DNA of 64,000 bases from Pseudoalteromonas distincta (GTDB lineage Bacteria; Pseudomonadota; Gammaproteobacteria; Enterobacterales; Alteromonadaceae). The stretch's first letter is position 1. The number at the start of each line of letters is the position of its first letter. The stretch spans positions 154,360 to 218,359 of the forward strand of contig NZ_JWIG01000011.1 of NCBI RefSeq assembly GCF_000814675.1. The letters run 5' to 3'. Both the position numbers and the translations under genes were made by a program. Below the pieces are notes generated by a model, which worked only from the letters and a program-made list of their open reading frames with translations, was not told the DNA's origin and did no database searches. Shown here piece by piece: positions 1-8,501 of the stretch.

Positions 1-174
1 CACTTTATCTAAACGATGCACGGCATAAAGCTTTTGCGATAATTGTTGTTCGGCTAAAACAACAAAGCCAGGCCCTTCTTCAGAATGAAAATTAAGACCC
101 GCTGGCTTTTCTAAAATATAAAAGTCGTTATGTGTATAAACAACTTTTATTATCTTACTTACTTGCTCACTCAC
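1..174 (-). CDS. RluA-family RNA pseudouridine synthase (5' part only)
   Basis: The first 58 codons of a gene that runs off the left edge. The start is GTG at 172-174, which overlaps the kdsB stop as GTGA, so the two are translationally coupled. The visible peptide reads EKPAGLNFH at about residues 22-30 and HRLDK at 53-57. HRLD is the catalytic motif of RluA-type synthases, in which the Asp attacks the target uridine in rRNA or tRNA. The RNA target cannot be told from this fragment. Family assignment is firm; the subfamily is not. It appears to be the last gene of the kdsB-msbA operon inside the window. Confidence 0.75.
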   Translation of the reverse strand, partial: MSEQVSKIIKVVYTHNDFYILEKPAGLNFHSEEGPGFVVLAEQQLSQKLYAVHRLDKV

Positions 175-932
175 ACGTTTTTACTTTTAATATGCGCTAT
201 CACTTTAGCTAAATCATCAGGCGTATCTACGCCTGCATGAGGGGCTATTTGAGCTTGTTCTATTTTAATTTTATAACCGTGATACAAAACACGTAACTGC
301 TCAAGTGATTCAAGTAATTCTAGTGGTGATACACTCAGCTCTATGTATTGTTTAATAAAACCCGCTCTGTACGCATAAATACCTACATGGCGTTGAAACG
401 GGGCTAAATTAAGGGCAGTGCTATCTTCCATCATCGTATTTCTATCAAACGGTATACTTGCACGAGAGAAATACAGGGCATTTTTATTTATATCGCTAAC
501 CACTTTAACGGCATTAGGATTAAATACTTCATCACGTTCTTCAATAGCAACACTTAACGTTGCCATTGGTGCTGTTGAATCACTTAATAGTGCAGCAACT
601 TGAGATACGTTTTCTGGTGCAAGTAATGGCTCATCGCCTTGTACATTAACCACAATTGTATTGCTATCAAGTTTAAGCAAATCAACCACTTCAGCTAATC
701 GTTCAGTACCCGACTGGTGATCTTCACGCGTCATTAGTACATCATTAGTAAACATACTTACTGCATCAAATACTTTTTGATGATCGGTTGCTATAACTAC
801 TTTACTAGCACCTGATAAACATGCTTTTTCGTAAACGTGTTGAACCATTGGCTTACCACAAATATCAGCAAGCGGTTTACCTGGTAGTCGGGTCGATGCA
901 AAACGAGCAGGAATTACAACTACGAATTCCAC
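171..932 (-). CDS. kdsB: 3-deoxy-manno-octulosonate cytidylyltransferase (CMP-Kdo synthetase)
   Basis: Activates Kdo with CTP to CMP-Kdo in the cytoplasm, the donor for the inner core of lipopolysaccharide. At 253 residues it has the usual family length. The N-terminus carries the nucleotide-binding signature [14 protein letters not shown] (about residues 8-21), and VNVQGDEPL follows near residue 95. The start is GTG at 930-932, supported by GAGG about 8 bases upstream, and it lies inside the end of the preceding YcaR-like gene (13-base overlap). The order lpxK-ycaR-kdsB behind msbA matches E. coli, so this is part of the lipid A/Kdo supply operon. It is essential in most Gram-negative bacteria. 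Confidence 0.96.
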   Translation of the reverse strand: MEFVVVIPARFASTRLPGKPLADICGKPMVQHVYEKACLSGASKVVIATDHQKVFDAVSMFTNDVLMTREDHQSGTERLAEVVDLLKLDSNTIVVNVQGDEPLLAPENVSQVAALLSDSTAPMATLSVAIEERDEVFNPNAVKVVSDINKNALYFSRASIPFDRNTMMEDSTALNLAPFQRHVGIYAYRAGFIKQYIELSVSPLELLESLEQLRVLYHGYKIKIEQAQIAPHAGVDTPDDLAKVIAHIKSKNV

Positions 933-1117
933 TTTTCAACCTCTTCTAGAGATAGTTCTCGTGCTTCATTTTCAAGTAAAACTGGAATATCGTCTTGAAC
1001 AGGATAAGCAAGCTTAGCTGCTGTGCTAATTAGTTCGTTGTTTTCTCTGTCAAAGCGTAATTTTCCCTTACAAACAGGGCACGCAATTATCTCGAGTAAT
1101 TTTGTATCAAAGGCCAT
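920..1117 (-). CDS. ycaR: YcaR/Trm112-family small protein
   Basis: A 65-residue protein of the Trm112/UPF0434 family, always found between lpxK and kdsB in enterics. The N-terminus [14 protein letters not shown] holds a CxxC pair typical of this small zinc-ribbon-like fold; the second pair of cysteines seen in some homologues is absent here, which is common in bacteria. ATG at 1115-1117 is preceded by AAGGAA. It overlaps lpxK by 11 bases and kdsB by 13 bases, so expression must be tightly coupled. Trm112 proteins activate methyltransferases in eukaryotes and archaea; the bacterial role is not established, so no function is claimed. Confidence 0.9.
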   Translation of the reverse strand: MAFDTKLLEIIACPVCKGKLRFDRENNELISTAAKLAYPVQDDIPVLLENEARELSLEEVEKWNS

Positions 1118-2087
1118 TGAGTATTCCTTTTTCTTTTAATATTGAATTTAATGTGTTTATTACGCTATCGGTAGGTTGTGCATCTACTGGTAAATAATAC
1201 CAATTAGGCTTTGCAAAGGACTTACATTTAACGGCATCTTTTTCGGTCATTATAATGCAATCATCACCAAATTGGGCAAAATCATCTACTGTATAAGCAT
1301 AATGATCTCTAAAATGATGAGTCGATAATAACGTAATATCTTGTGCTTCTAATGAGTTTTCAAACCGTCTAGGGTTCCCAATTGCACTTATTGCATGTGC
1401 TTCACTTACGTTACTTTTTGCATAATCGCTTGAATTAACCAAGCGAAGATTACTTACTTGTAATGTGTAGCTATTATTAGCCTCACCACCATTTTCAATT
1501 ACTATATCGACACTTTGCAATCGTTTAGTTGTTTCACGAAGTGGCCCTGCTGGCATAACAAAGCCATTACCAAAACGACGCTCACTATCAACAATACAAC
1601 ACTCAATGCTACGAGGCATTTTATAATGCTGCATTCCATCATCAGAAATAATAACATCGAGTGTACAATTATTTTCTAATAAATCGATATTGTGTTGTCT
1701 ATTAGGCCCAACCGCTATTGGGCACTTTAAACGATGGTATAAAAGTACGGGCTCATCTCCAGCCTGCTGAGCATCTACAAGCTCAGTAACTAACAGCGGG
1801 TAATTTTCTGATTGCCCGCCATATCCTCTACTAATAATTCCTACTGATAAACCTTGCTGTGTTAAATGACCATACAGCCACAAAACAAAAGGCGTTTTAC
1901 CATTACCGCCTACACTTATATTGCCAACTACGATTACAGGCGTTTTGCACTCAAAAGGTTTAAGTATTTTAGCGCTGTATAAGTATTTTCGAAATGAAGA
2001 TACAACCCAAAACAAAGCACTTAATGGTAATAACAGCAAAGTAATTAGTCCAAATGGTTTATACCAGCTTTGTTCTATTTTACTCAC
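1107..2087 (-). CDS. lpxK: Tetraacyldisaccharide 4'-kinase
   Basis: Phosphorylates the 4' position of the lipid A disaccharide using ATP at the inner membrane, making lipid IVA, the acceptor for Kdo. 326 residues is normal. A membrane-anchoring hydrophobic stretch at about residues 12-30 ([18 protein letters not shown]) precedes the P-loop [13 protein letters not shown] at about 54-66; DDGMQH near 150 is a conserved active-site region. The start is GTG at 2085-2087, overlapping the msbA TGA by four bases (GTGA). This coupling with msbA is the standard msbA-lpxK arrangement and links lipid A completion to its flipping. Confidence 0.96.
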   Translation of the reverse strand: MSKIEQSWYKPFGLITLLLLPLSALFWVVSSFRKYLYSAKILKPFECKTPVIVVGNISVGGNGKTPFVLWLYGHLTQQGLSVGIISRGYGGQSENYPLLVTELVDAQQAGDEPVLLYHRLKCPIAVGPNRQHNIDLLENNCTLDVIISDDGMQHYKMPRSIECCIVDSERRFGNGFVMPAGPLRETTKRLQSVDIVIENGGEANNSYTLQVSNLRLVNSSDYAKSNVSEAHAISAIGNPRRFENSLEAQDITLLSTHHFRDHYAYTVDDFAQFGDDCIIMTEKDAVKCKSFAKPNWYYLPVDAQPTDSVINTLNSILKEKGILNGL

Positions 2088-3829
2088 GCCTGATCACCAA
2101 ACTGCATTTTGCAAAGGGCTGAATAAGTACCGTCATTTGCTAATAAGCTATTGTGATCGCCACTTTCTATTACACGACCGTTATCAATAACATAAATTCG
2201 GTCACTGTTTTCGATAGTAGATAAGCGGTGCGCAATGACAATTGAGGTTTTATCTTTCATTAGCGTTTCTAATGCTTGCTGAATAAGCTTTTCAGATTCG
2301 GTATCAAGTGCTGATGTTGCCTCGTCTAAAATCAAAATAGGTGCGTCTTTTAATATTGCACGTGCTATCGCTATACGCTGACGTTGACCGCCGGAGAGCA
2401 TTACACCATTTTCACCTACCATGGTGTTTAATTGCTCTGGCAGGTCTTTAACAAACTCCCAAACATGCGCTTGTTTAGCAACTTGCTCTAATTCTTTCTC
2501 AGACACATCATGCTTTATGCCATAACAAATATTGTTAGCAATCGTATCGTTAAATAACACGACTTGTTGAGACACTAAAGCAAATTGGCGACGCAAATCT
2601 GTTAATTTATAATCCTGCAGGGCTATACCATCAAGTAATATTTCACTCGGTAACTCTAGGTCATAGTAGCGTGGTAATAAATTAGAAATTGTTGATTTAC
2701 CCGAGCCTGAGCGCCCTACTAAGGCAATACTTTCACCCGCTTTAATCGTTAGCGACAAATCGTTTAATACGGCTTCATCTTTTGTTGGGTACTTAAAGGT
2801 TACATTTTTAACTTCAATTACCCCTTTAACTTTATCGACTGAAACGGTGCCAGTATCTTTTTCCATTTCTTCATCTAACACTAAAAAAATACTTTGTGCA
2901 GCAGAGATACCACGCTGCATATCACTATTAACATTAGCGAGTTGTTTTAGCGGTCGCAATAGCATCATCATTGAGGCAATTAATGCCATGAAGTCACCAG
3001 AGGTAATCGTATCAATCATTGATGGAAGAGATACAGCCCATAAAATAACAGCCATAGCACTTGCTGCTAATATTTGAATAATTGATACACTTAAAGCTTT
3101 TGTCGCATCCATTTTAATGCGCTGCTGGCGGTTATGATTATTAATCTTTGAGAAATGGTTTATTTCTTGGTCTTGTCCGCCAAATCCATGAATAACTTTA
3201 TGTCCGCTAAGCATTTGTTCAGAGCTACGTGTAACCTGCCCCATAGCTGATTGGATACTTTTAGAAATATGGCGAAAACGTTTCGATACAACTGCTACAA
3301 TAATGGCAACGAGAGGGATGATGACTAAAAATATAAGTGAGAGCTTCCAACTGGTATAAAACATTACACCAAGTAAAAAGACAACAAAGGCCCCTTCACG
3401 TACAACAATAAGTAACGCTTTAGTAATTGCTTGTTGAACTTGCTCTGTGTCAAAAGTGATTTTTGAAATTAAATCGCCTGTTGAGTTTTTGTCATGAAAA
3501 GAAACGGGTAAATGCAATATGTGCTCAAATAACTCTTGGCGTAAAGAGCGTACAACTTGAGAGCCCACATAACTTAAACAGTACGAAGACATAAAGTTAA
3601 AAACACCACGCCCTAGTACTAACGCGATAACGACAAAAGGAGCGTACTTTAAAACTTCTGTATTTCGCTGGTTTAAACCTTGATCAATAAACGGCTTCAT
3701 TAATTGAATGAATAAAGCATCCATTGCTGAATAGCCTATCATCCCAACAATTGCGATAAAAGCGACGCTTTTGTATGCGCCAACATACGAGACAAGACGT
3801 TTATAAATTTGTGCAGTACTTTGATCCAT
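2084..3829 (-). CDS. msbA: Lipid A export ATP-binding/permease protein MsbA
   Basis: Homodimeric ABC flippase that moves core-lipid A across the inner membrane. 581 residues: an N-terminal six-helix transmembrane domain (about 1-320) and a C-terminal nucleotide-binding domain with Walker A GRSGSGKST (near 375), signature LSGGQRQR (near 480) and Walker B ILILDEATSALD (near 500), followed by the H-loop IAHRLST. Full length and no missing motif. It is the first gene of the msbA-lpxK-ycaR-kdsB cluster, and the 60-base gap to comEC upstream could hold its own promoter. A second MsbA-like half transporter lies at 51992-53839, but only this one has the lipid A context. Confidence 0.97.
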   Translation of the reverse strand: MDQSTAQIYKRLVSYVGAYKSVAFIAIVGMIGYSAMDALFIQLMKPFIDQGLNQRNTEVLKYAPFVVIALVLGRGVFNFMSSYCLSYVGSQVVRSLRQELFEHILHLPVSFHDKNSTGDLISKITFDTEQVQQAITKALLIVVREGAFVVFLLGVMFYTSWKLSLIFLVIIPLVAIIVAVVSKRFRHISKSIQSAMGQVTRSSEQMLSGHKVIHGFGGQDQEINHFSKINNHNRQQRIKMDATKALSVSIIQILAASAMAVILWAVSLPSMIDTITSGDFMALIASMMMLLRPLKQLANVNSDMQRGISAAQSIFLVLDEEMEKDTGTVSVDKVKGVIEVKNVTFKYPTKDEAVLNDLSLTIKAGESIALVGRSGSGKSTISNLLPRYYDLELPSEILLDGIALQDYKLTDLRRQFALVSQQVVLFNDTIANNICYGIKHDVSEKELEQVAKQAHVWEFVKDLPEQLNTMVGENGVMLSGGQRQRIAIARAILKDAPILILDEATSALDTESEKLIQQALETLMKDKTSIVIAHRLSTIENSDRIYVIDNGRVIESGDHNSLLANDGTYSALCKMQFGDQA

Positions 3830-3889
3830 AACACTCTCTAAATACAGTAACTCCCTGTATTGTATCCTTCGATGAGATAAAACTAAACG

Positions 3890-6157
3890 TCAATCTTTGA
3901 TAAACCAATAACTTTCCTGCCCTCTTGCTGTTTCTATGACCAAATTGTTTGAGTAGAATTTAATACTAATTTGTCCTTCAACGCCTGTTGTAAATTGCTC
4001 GGCGCTTATTGCTTTGTAACGCTCGACAACAACTGGCTTGGGAAATTCCCACTGTCCTTTATAAGCACTTGAATGAATCACAACTTTAGGAGCTACATGA
4101 CTAATAAAATTAACACTTGAGGATGTATCACTGCCATGATGCGGGCTTAACATGACTGTACTTTTCAACGATGTATTATTAGCTAATAAAGAGGCTTCAC
4201 GAGATTTTGATATATCACCTGTAAATAACACACTATGAGTATTACTCGATACTCTAACAACGCATGAATCGTCGTTTTCATTTCCATACCCTCTAGTGCT
4301 AAAACTTTCTACTCTTAAACCAACAAAATCAACACTTTGGACTTCACACACATTAAGTGTATTTTCAGGATGAAATTGCTTTAATGTTTCCCCAAATCCA
4401 GCTTCAATAAAATGCTGTATTCCTCCAGCGTGATCGCTGTCTTCATGACTTAGAATTGCTGTTTTTACTGTGAAATTATTTGCTTTTATATAAGGCAATA
4501 AAATACTTCGCGTACGGCTAAAACGATTAAAATAACTTGGACCAAAATCATAGATAAGCACTTGGTTATCTTTTTCAATTAATGCCATGAGACCATGCCC
4601 AACATCAAACACATGAAGTTGCCAGTTAGGCTTTTCTTTTAGAAGATTATTCAATAAAAGTACTGTTAAAGGAATGAAAGAAAGCAACTTATAGGGGAGG
4701 AAGTAAATCATCAACATAGTAATATAGGTAAAAATGACGAATATTAACTCGATTCGTCCTGTTGTCAGCCATCTTAACGGCTCGGGTATTTCATAAAGTA
4801 ATTTAAATAATGCATATAACCCTGTATCAAACAAATGTATTAAATTACCTATATCTATAAAAGTACTCAGTAATGTAAAAACAATCAAAAATGGCAAAAT
4901 AATGATGGAAAGAAACGGTATCGCAATTAAGTTAATCACTAGTCCCGCAATACTTACGCCATTAAAAAAATAAAGTGAAAGTGGTAATAAACCGATAAAT
5001 AATGCTACTTGAATAACAAATAACGCAATAATTTTGTTTTTTATTCGTGTATTTAATATTGGTAATTTACTAATAACAGTAAAAATTATAGCGACTGCTA
5101 AAAATGAAAAATACAGACCTGGATTAAGTAAATTAAATGGGTTAACAGCAAGCACTATTACCAAGGCAAATAAAATACTATGCCATCGCAGCGGCTGCTT
5201 AGCAAGAAAATAAAGTAACAAATAACAACCCAGCATAATTAGTGCTCGCGTTGCTGATACTAAAAAGTCACTTAAATATACGTAAACTAATGCAGCTATA
5301 AAACCGAACGAACTGTAGTAAAGTGTAAGGTTAAATGATTGACCAATTGAAAAGTTTATTTTCGTACAGATAAATCGAATGAATAAGTAACCAAAGCTAA
5401 AAATCAAACCAATATGTAAGCCCGATATAGCCAGTAAGTGACTTAACCCAAGTGATTGCATTAATTGTTTATCTGTATAGCTCATTAACGATTTATCACC
5501 ACTGAGTAATGCATAATAGAGCCACTGCAATCTTGTATTTGTATAGGTATTTTTAATGAAGTTTTGATAATCTAGCACGATGCTTTGTTTATCGCTGTGT
5601 ATTATATTAAGCTCTTTATTGAGCACTTTGCCTTTAAATAATATTCTATTTATAAATGCATAACGTTCATTATCAAACACATTAAAATTTTTATTACTGC
5701 GAAAATATTTTAAATGGATTAATGCAGAGAATTCATCGCCGACTGTAAAAGGCTGTGCAGAATTAACACTGAGCATTGCTTTGGGTGCTCTAAAATTCGA
5801 AAAACTACTCCCGTCTAATGCCACTATTTTGGCTTTGATATACTGAGGTTTTTTATCAGAAATAACCTCTTCAACAACTAATGTAGAATCAAGTGCATAC
5901 TTTTCGTTCGGTTTTGGTATTTCAAAACTATAAAAAAGGTAAAAATGCATACCAACAAAGCAAATTGCGCAAATAAAGCCTAACAATACGTTTAAAAACG
6001 GCTTAAAATAAGCGCTCACTATTACAATGAAAATTGTGAAGACTGTAAATTCGAGAGTTTGATAATAAAACACGGTTGCTACACAGCCAATTACAAACCC
6101 AAGACTTATCCACACTGATGTAAATGGTTGCTTTAAATGGCTAAAAAAACGATCCAA
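3890..6157 (-). CDS. comEC: DNA internalization/competence protein ComEC/Rec2
   Basis: Inner-membrane channel for single-stranded DNA during natural transformation. 755 residues with the family layout: an OB-like soluble N-terminal part, a central multi-helix competence domain (SHLLAISGLHIGLIF near residue 240), and a C-terminal metallo-beta-lactamase-like domain (HVFDVGHGLMALIE, then LSHEDSDHAGG and LSPHHGSDTSSS) that probably degrades the non-transported strand. The start is TTG at 6155-6157 with AGG about 9 bases upstream; a TAA two codons before it excludes a longer form. Its 5' end overlaps the divergent DUF2062 gene by 21 bases. The msbA-comEC proximity is conserved in gammaproteobacteria. 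Confidence 0.92.
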   Translation of the reverse strand: MDRFFSHLKQPFTSVWISLGFVIGCVATVFYYQTLEFTVFTIFIVIVSAYFKPFLNVLLGFICAICFVGMHFYLFYSFEIPKPNEKYALDSTLVVEEVISDKKPQYIKAKIVALDGSSFSNFRAPKAMLSVNSAQPFTVGDEFSALIHLKYFRSNKNFNVFDNERYAFINRILFKGKVLNKELNIIHSDKQSIVLDYQNFIKNTYTNTRLQWLYYALLSGDKSLMSYTDKQLMQSLGLSHLLAISGLHIGLIFSFGYLFIRFICTKINFSIGQSFNLTLYYSSFGFIAALVYVYLSDFLVSATRALIMLGCYLLLYFLAKQPLRWHSILFALVIVLAVNPFNLLNPGLYFSFLAVAIIFTVISKLPILNTRIKNKIIALFVIQVALFIGLLPLSLYFFNGVSIAGLVINLIAIPFLSIIILPFLIVFTLLSTFIDIGNLIHLFDTGLYALFKLLYEIPEPLRWLTTGRIELIFVIFTYITMLMIYFLPYKLLSFIPLTVLLLNNLLKEKPNWQLHVFDVGHGLMALIEKDNQVLIYDFGPSYFNRFSRTRSILLPYIKANNFTVKTAILSHEDSDHAGGIQHFIEAGFGETLKQFHPENTLNVCEVQSVDFVGLRVESFSTRGYGNENDDSCVVRVSSNTHSVLFTGDISKSREASLLANNTSLKSTVMLSPHHGSDTSSSVNFISHVAPKVVIHSSAYKGQWEFPKPVVVERYKAISAEQFTTGVEGQISIKFYSNNLVIETARGQESYWFIKD

Positions 6158-6643
6158 AGATTTTTACCTGATCCAAATAAAATTAGACATCATAAATCAC
6201 TAAAAATATTTGGACGACTTTTGCAAGACGCAAATCTTTGGCATTTAAATAGACGTTCAGCTCGAGGGGCCTTCGCGGTCGGGTTATTTTTTGCTTTCAT
6301 CCCTGTTCCTTTTCAAATGGTTTTAGCCGCAGCAGGTGCTATATTATTTAGGGTTAATTTACCCATATCAGTTGCTTTAGTATGGCTTACGAATCCATTA
6401 ACCATGCCACCTATCTTTTATGGCTCATACTTAGTGGGTACGTTAATACTTAATCAGCCAGAACAACACTTTGTATTTGAAGCCAGTTGGTCTTGGTTTT
6501 TAGAAAGTATAGAAACAATTGGTCCTGCATTTTTATTAGGTTCATTAGTATGTGCTTCTATTGCATCAATTATCGGATATTTTGGTATCGATATTATTTG
6601 GCGCCGATCTGTGAAAAAAGCATGGTTATCACGAAATAATTAG
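6137..6643 (+). CDS. DUF2062 family membrane protein
   Basis: 168 residues. The N-terminus RFLPDPNKIRHHKSLKIFG and the core RRSARGAFAVGLFFAFIPVPFQ are characteristic of DUF2062, a family of small inner-membrane proteins of unknown function. Three hydrophobic segments are visible (about 44-72, 76-100 and 130-155), with a conserved WLTNPLTMPPI turn. The start matches the usual family start, even though it lies inside the first codons of the divergent comEC gene. It is the only plus-strand gene in the first 38 kb and ends at a shared bidirectional terminator. No experimentally based function can be given. Confidence 0.9.
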   Translation: MAKKTIQRFLPDPNKIRHHKSLKIFGRLLQDANLWHLNRRSARGAFAVGLFFAFIPVPFQMVLAAAGAILFRVNLPISVALVWLTNPLTMPPIFYGSYLVGTLILNQPEQHFVFEASWSWFLESIETIGPAFLLGSLVCASIASIIGYFGIDIIWRRSVKKAWLSRNN

Positions 6644-6697
6644 GGCGTTAAAGCTAAATAATCACTGCAATTCTAATCTAATAAAATATTATAGACG

Positions 6698-6730
6698 AAA
6701 AAAAACCAACTTTATTAAGTTGGTTTTTTT
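6698..6730. terminator. Bidirectional rho-independent terminator
   Basis: A 12-bp inverted repeat: AAAAAAACCAAC (6699-6710) pairs with GTTGGTTTTTTT (6719-6730) around an 8-base loop. The A and T tracts make it work in both directions. It sits between the convergent DUF2062 and DUF3466 genes and can end both transcripts. Confidence 0.88.
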
Positions 6731-6744
6731 ATAATCAATAAACT

Positions 6745-8490
6745 TTAAAAGCGAAATACGCGCCTTAAGCCAACCAGTGGTAATAACAATAATGTATACC
6801 AAGGGAAGCTAGCAGAGTTACGCTCATAAGCTTCCGCTTCTACTGGAGCACAGCTTTCTACTTCACCATTTGCAATGGGAGTTAGTTTAACTGCTATTGC
6901 AATACTCTCATATTCAATTTCACCATTAATATCAGTTACTACACCGCCTAATGAATCTAGCTTTTCAACTGTTTTAGTCGCAGTACCAAATATTTCATTA
7001 TTTTCGTTGATAGCAGTCGCTTCAACCATAGTATAAGCGTAATCAGTTTCACCGTCGGTGTCATAACAAGGCAGTAAATCGTTTAGATTAGTGATTTTGT
7101 CTTCACCAATTTTGTAAATAAAGGCCTCTTTGAGTCGCGAGCTATCAGAAACACCCACTTCCCCTTCACCTACAATATAACCTTGGTTGTTTATATCGTT
7201 ACCGTAAGAACTTGAGCTTGAAAAGTAATCAGTAGGGAAAACCGTACTACCCGTTGCTATATCATGGTAAAAGAATTTATTACGAAGAGTACCTTCAATA
7301 CGTTTAGTTGCATAACCTGTAATTACATCGTTATCATTAATAGCAATTGATTTACCAGACTGCCAGTCATCTTCTTGATTAATAAAATCAACAACCGCAC
7401 CGTCTTTAAAATAAACTGGCATTGTAAGAATTGTATCGTCATTTTTGTAATAACGTGTATTCGATGAACCTACAATTGTCCCGTTGCTGTTCACTGCTAA
7501 AGCAGTACTTGTAAATGCATCATCTTCCGCTTCACCTTCATCAGGTGTCAGTGCCATACCAAGCTCTTCAACAGACGTGATATTAAGTGATTCATCAAGT
7601 TCCCATTTAACAGCGCGCTTATTAAATAAGCCTCGTGTAATATTTGAATTTAACAAGTTGATACATACTGACGTAGGTTCGTCTTCATTATCACAGTTAT
7701 CATCAATATTATCTTGTCTGTCATCTGGAATGCTTGTAGACATATTACCTACAACGGTATAACCACTGTTAGTTTTAACAATATCGTTAGCGCGGCTTGT
7801 GCCACCGTATTCATTAAACTCAGGCTCTAACTCAACACTTACACTGCCATCAGCGCTTATTACAATCCCACGTTCTATAAATTCATGAGTAAACCACGTT
7901 TCTGCATCATCTTCGCCATCAGGTGTAAAAGATACTTTATCGTATGGGGCGCTTCCCCAACCGACTGTAACACCATCTTCAGTTACAGCATTAAAAAGGT
8001 TAGTAGTTGAACGTGTTAGTCCGTCATAATCAACAGATGCAACATCAAATAATGGTTGCTCAGTTATTTGTGTATCATTATATTTTATGCCTACTAATGA
8101 GCTTAATTTTTGATATTCAAAATTTGTAGAAATTGAAGATAAAAAACTAACCATGAAAGTGTGTGCATCAGCATTAGTCAGTACTGCATCATTATTTTCA
8201 ATGTCATCAAGTGTGAAGGTAATCTCTTTATCACTTAATTCAAATGCTGCCTCTGTATTGTCATAGCTATTTTCAATAAGGTTTTCAGTAAAATCTATAT
8301 AGCTTGTATCAATAGGTAAATTGTATAAACCATTTGCGAAACCAATAATATGCCCGCTTTCGCTTACATCTGTTACATAAGAATATTTAGCGTCTTCAAG
8401 AGTCCCTAATTCACTTAACTGGTACGTCGCACTTGTTGCTGAAGTGCTTAATGTCGCTAAAATACTGGCAGCGAGTAATTTATATTTCAT
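6745..8490 (-). CDS. DUF3466 family secreted protein with C-terminal membrane/sorting tail
   Basis: 581 residues with a signal peptide (MKYKLLAASILATLSTSATSA, cleavage near 21) and repeated HAF-like segments such as AINDNDVITGYA, DINNQGYIVGEG and AVNSNGTIVGSS, which are typical of DUF3466. The protein is rich in Asp, Glu, Ser and Thr, as expected for an extracytoplasmic protein of a marine bacterium. The last 20 residues are a hydrophobic helix followed by an Arg pair (FPWYTLLLLPLVGLRRVFRF), resembling GlyGly-CTERM-type sorting tails but without the Gly-Gly. Function unknown. It lies 11 bases after the uup stop, so is probably cotranscribed with uup. Confidence 0.82.
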   Translation of the reverse strand: MKYKLLAASILATLSTSATSATYQLSELGTLEDAKYSYVTDVSESGHIIGFANGLYNLPIDTSYIDFTENLIENSYDNTEAAFELSDKEITFTLDDIENNDAVLTNADAHTFMVSFLSSISTNFEYQKLSSLVGIKYNDTQITEQPLFDVASVDYDGLTRSTTNLFNAVTEDGVTVGWGSAPYDKVSFTPDGEDDAETWFTHEFIERGIVISADGSVSVELEPEFNEYGGTSRANDIVKTNSGYTVVGNMSTSIPDDRQDNIDDNCDNEDEPTSVCINLLNSNITRGLFNKRAVKWELDESLNITSVEELGMALTPDEGEAEDDAFTSTALAVNSNGTIVGSSNTRYYKNDDTILTMPVYFKDGAVVDFINQEDDWQSGKSIAINDNDVITGYATKRIEGTLRNKFFYHDIATGSTVFPTDYFSSSSSYGNDINNQGYIVGEGEVGVSDSSRLKEAFIYKIGEDKITNLNDLLPCYDTDGETDYAYTMVEATAINENNEIFGTATKTVEKLDSLGGVVTDINGEIEYESIAIAVKLTPIANGEVESCAPVEAEAYERNSASFPWYTLLLLPLVGLRRVFRF

Positions 8491-8501
8491 TTTAGTCCTT
8501 A

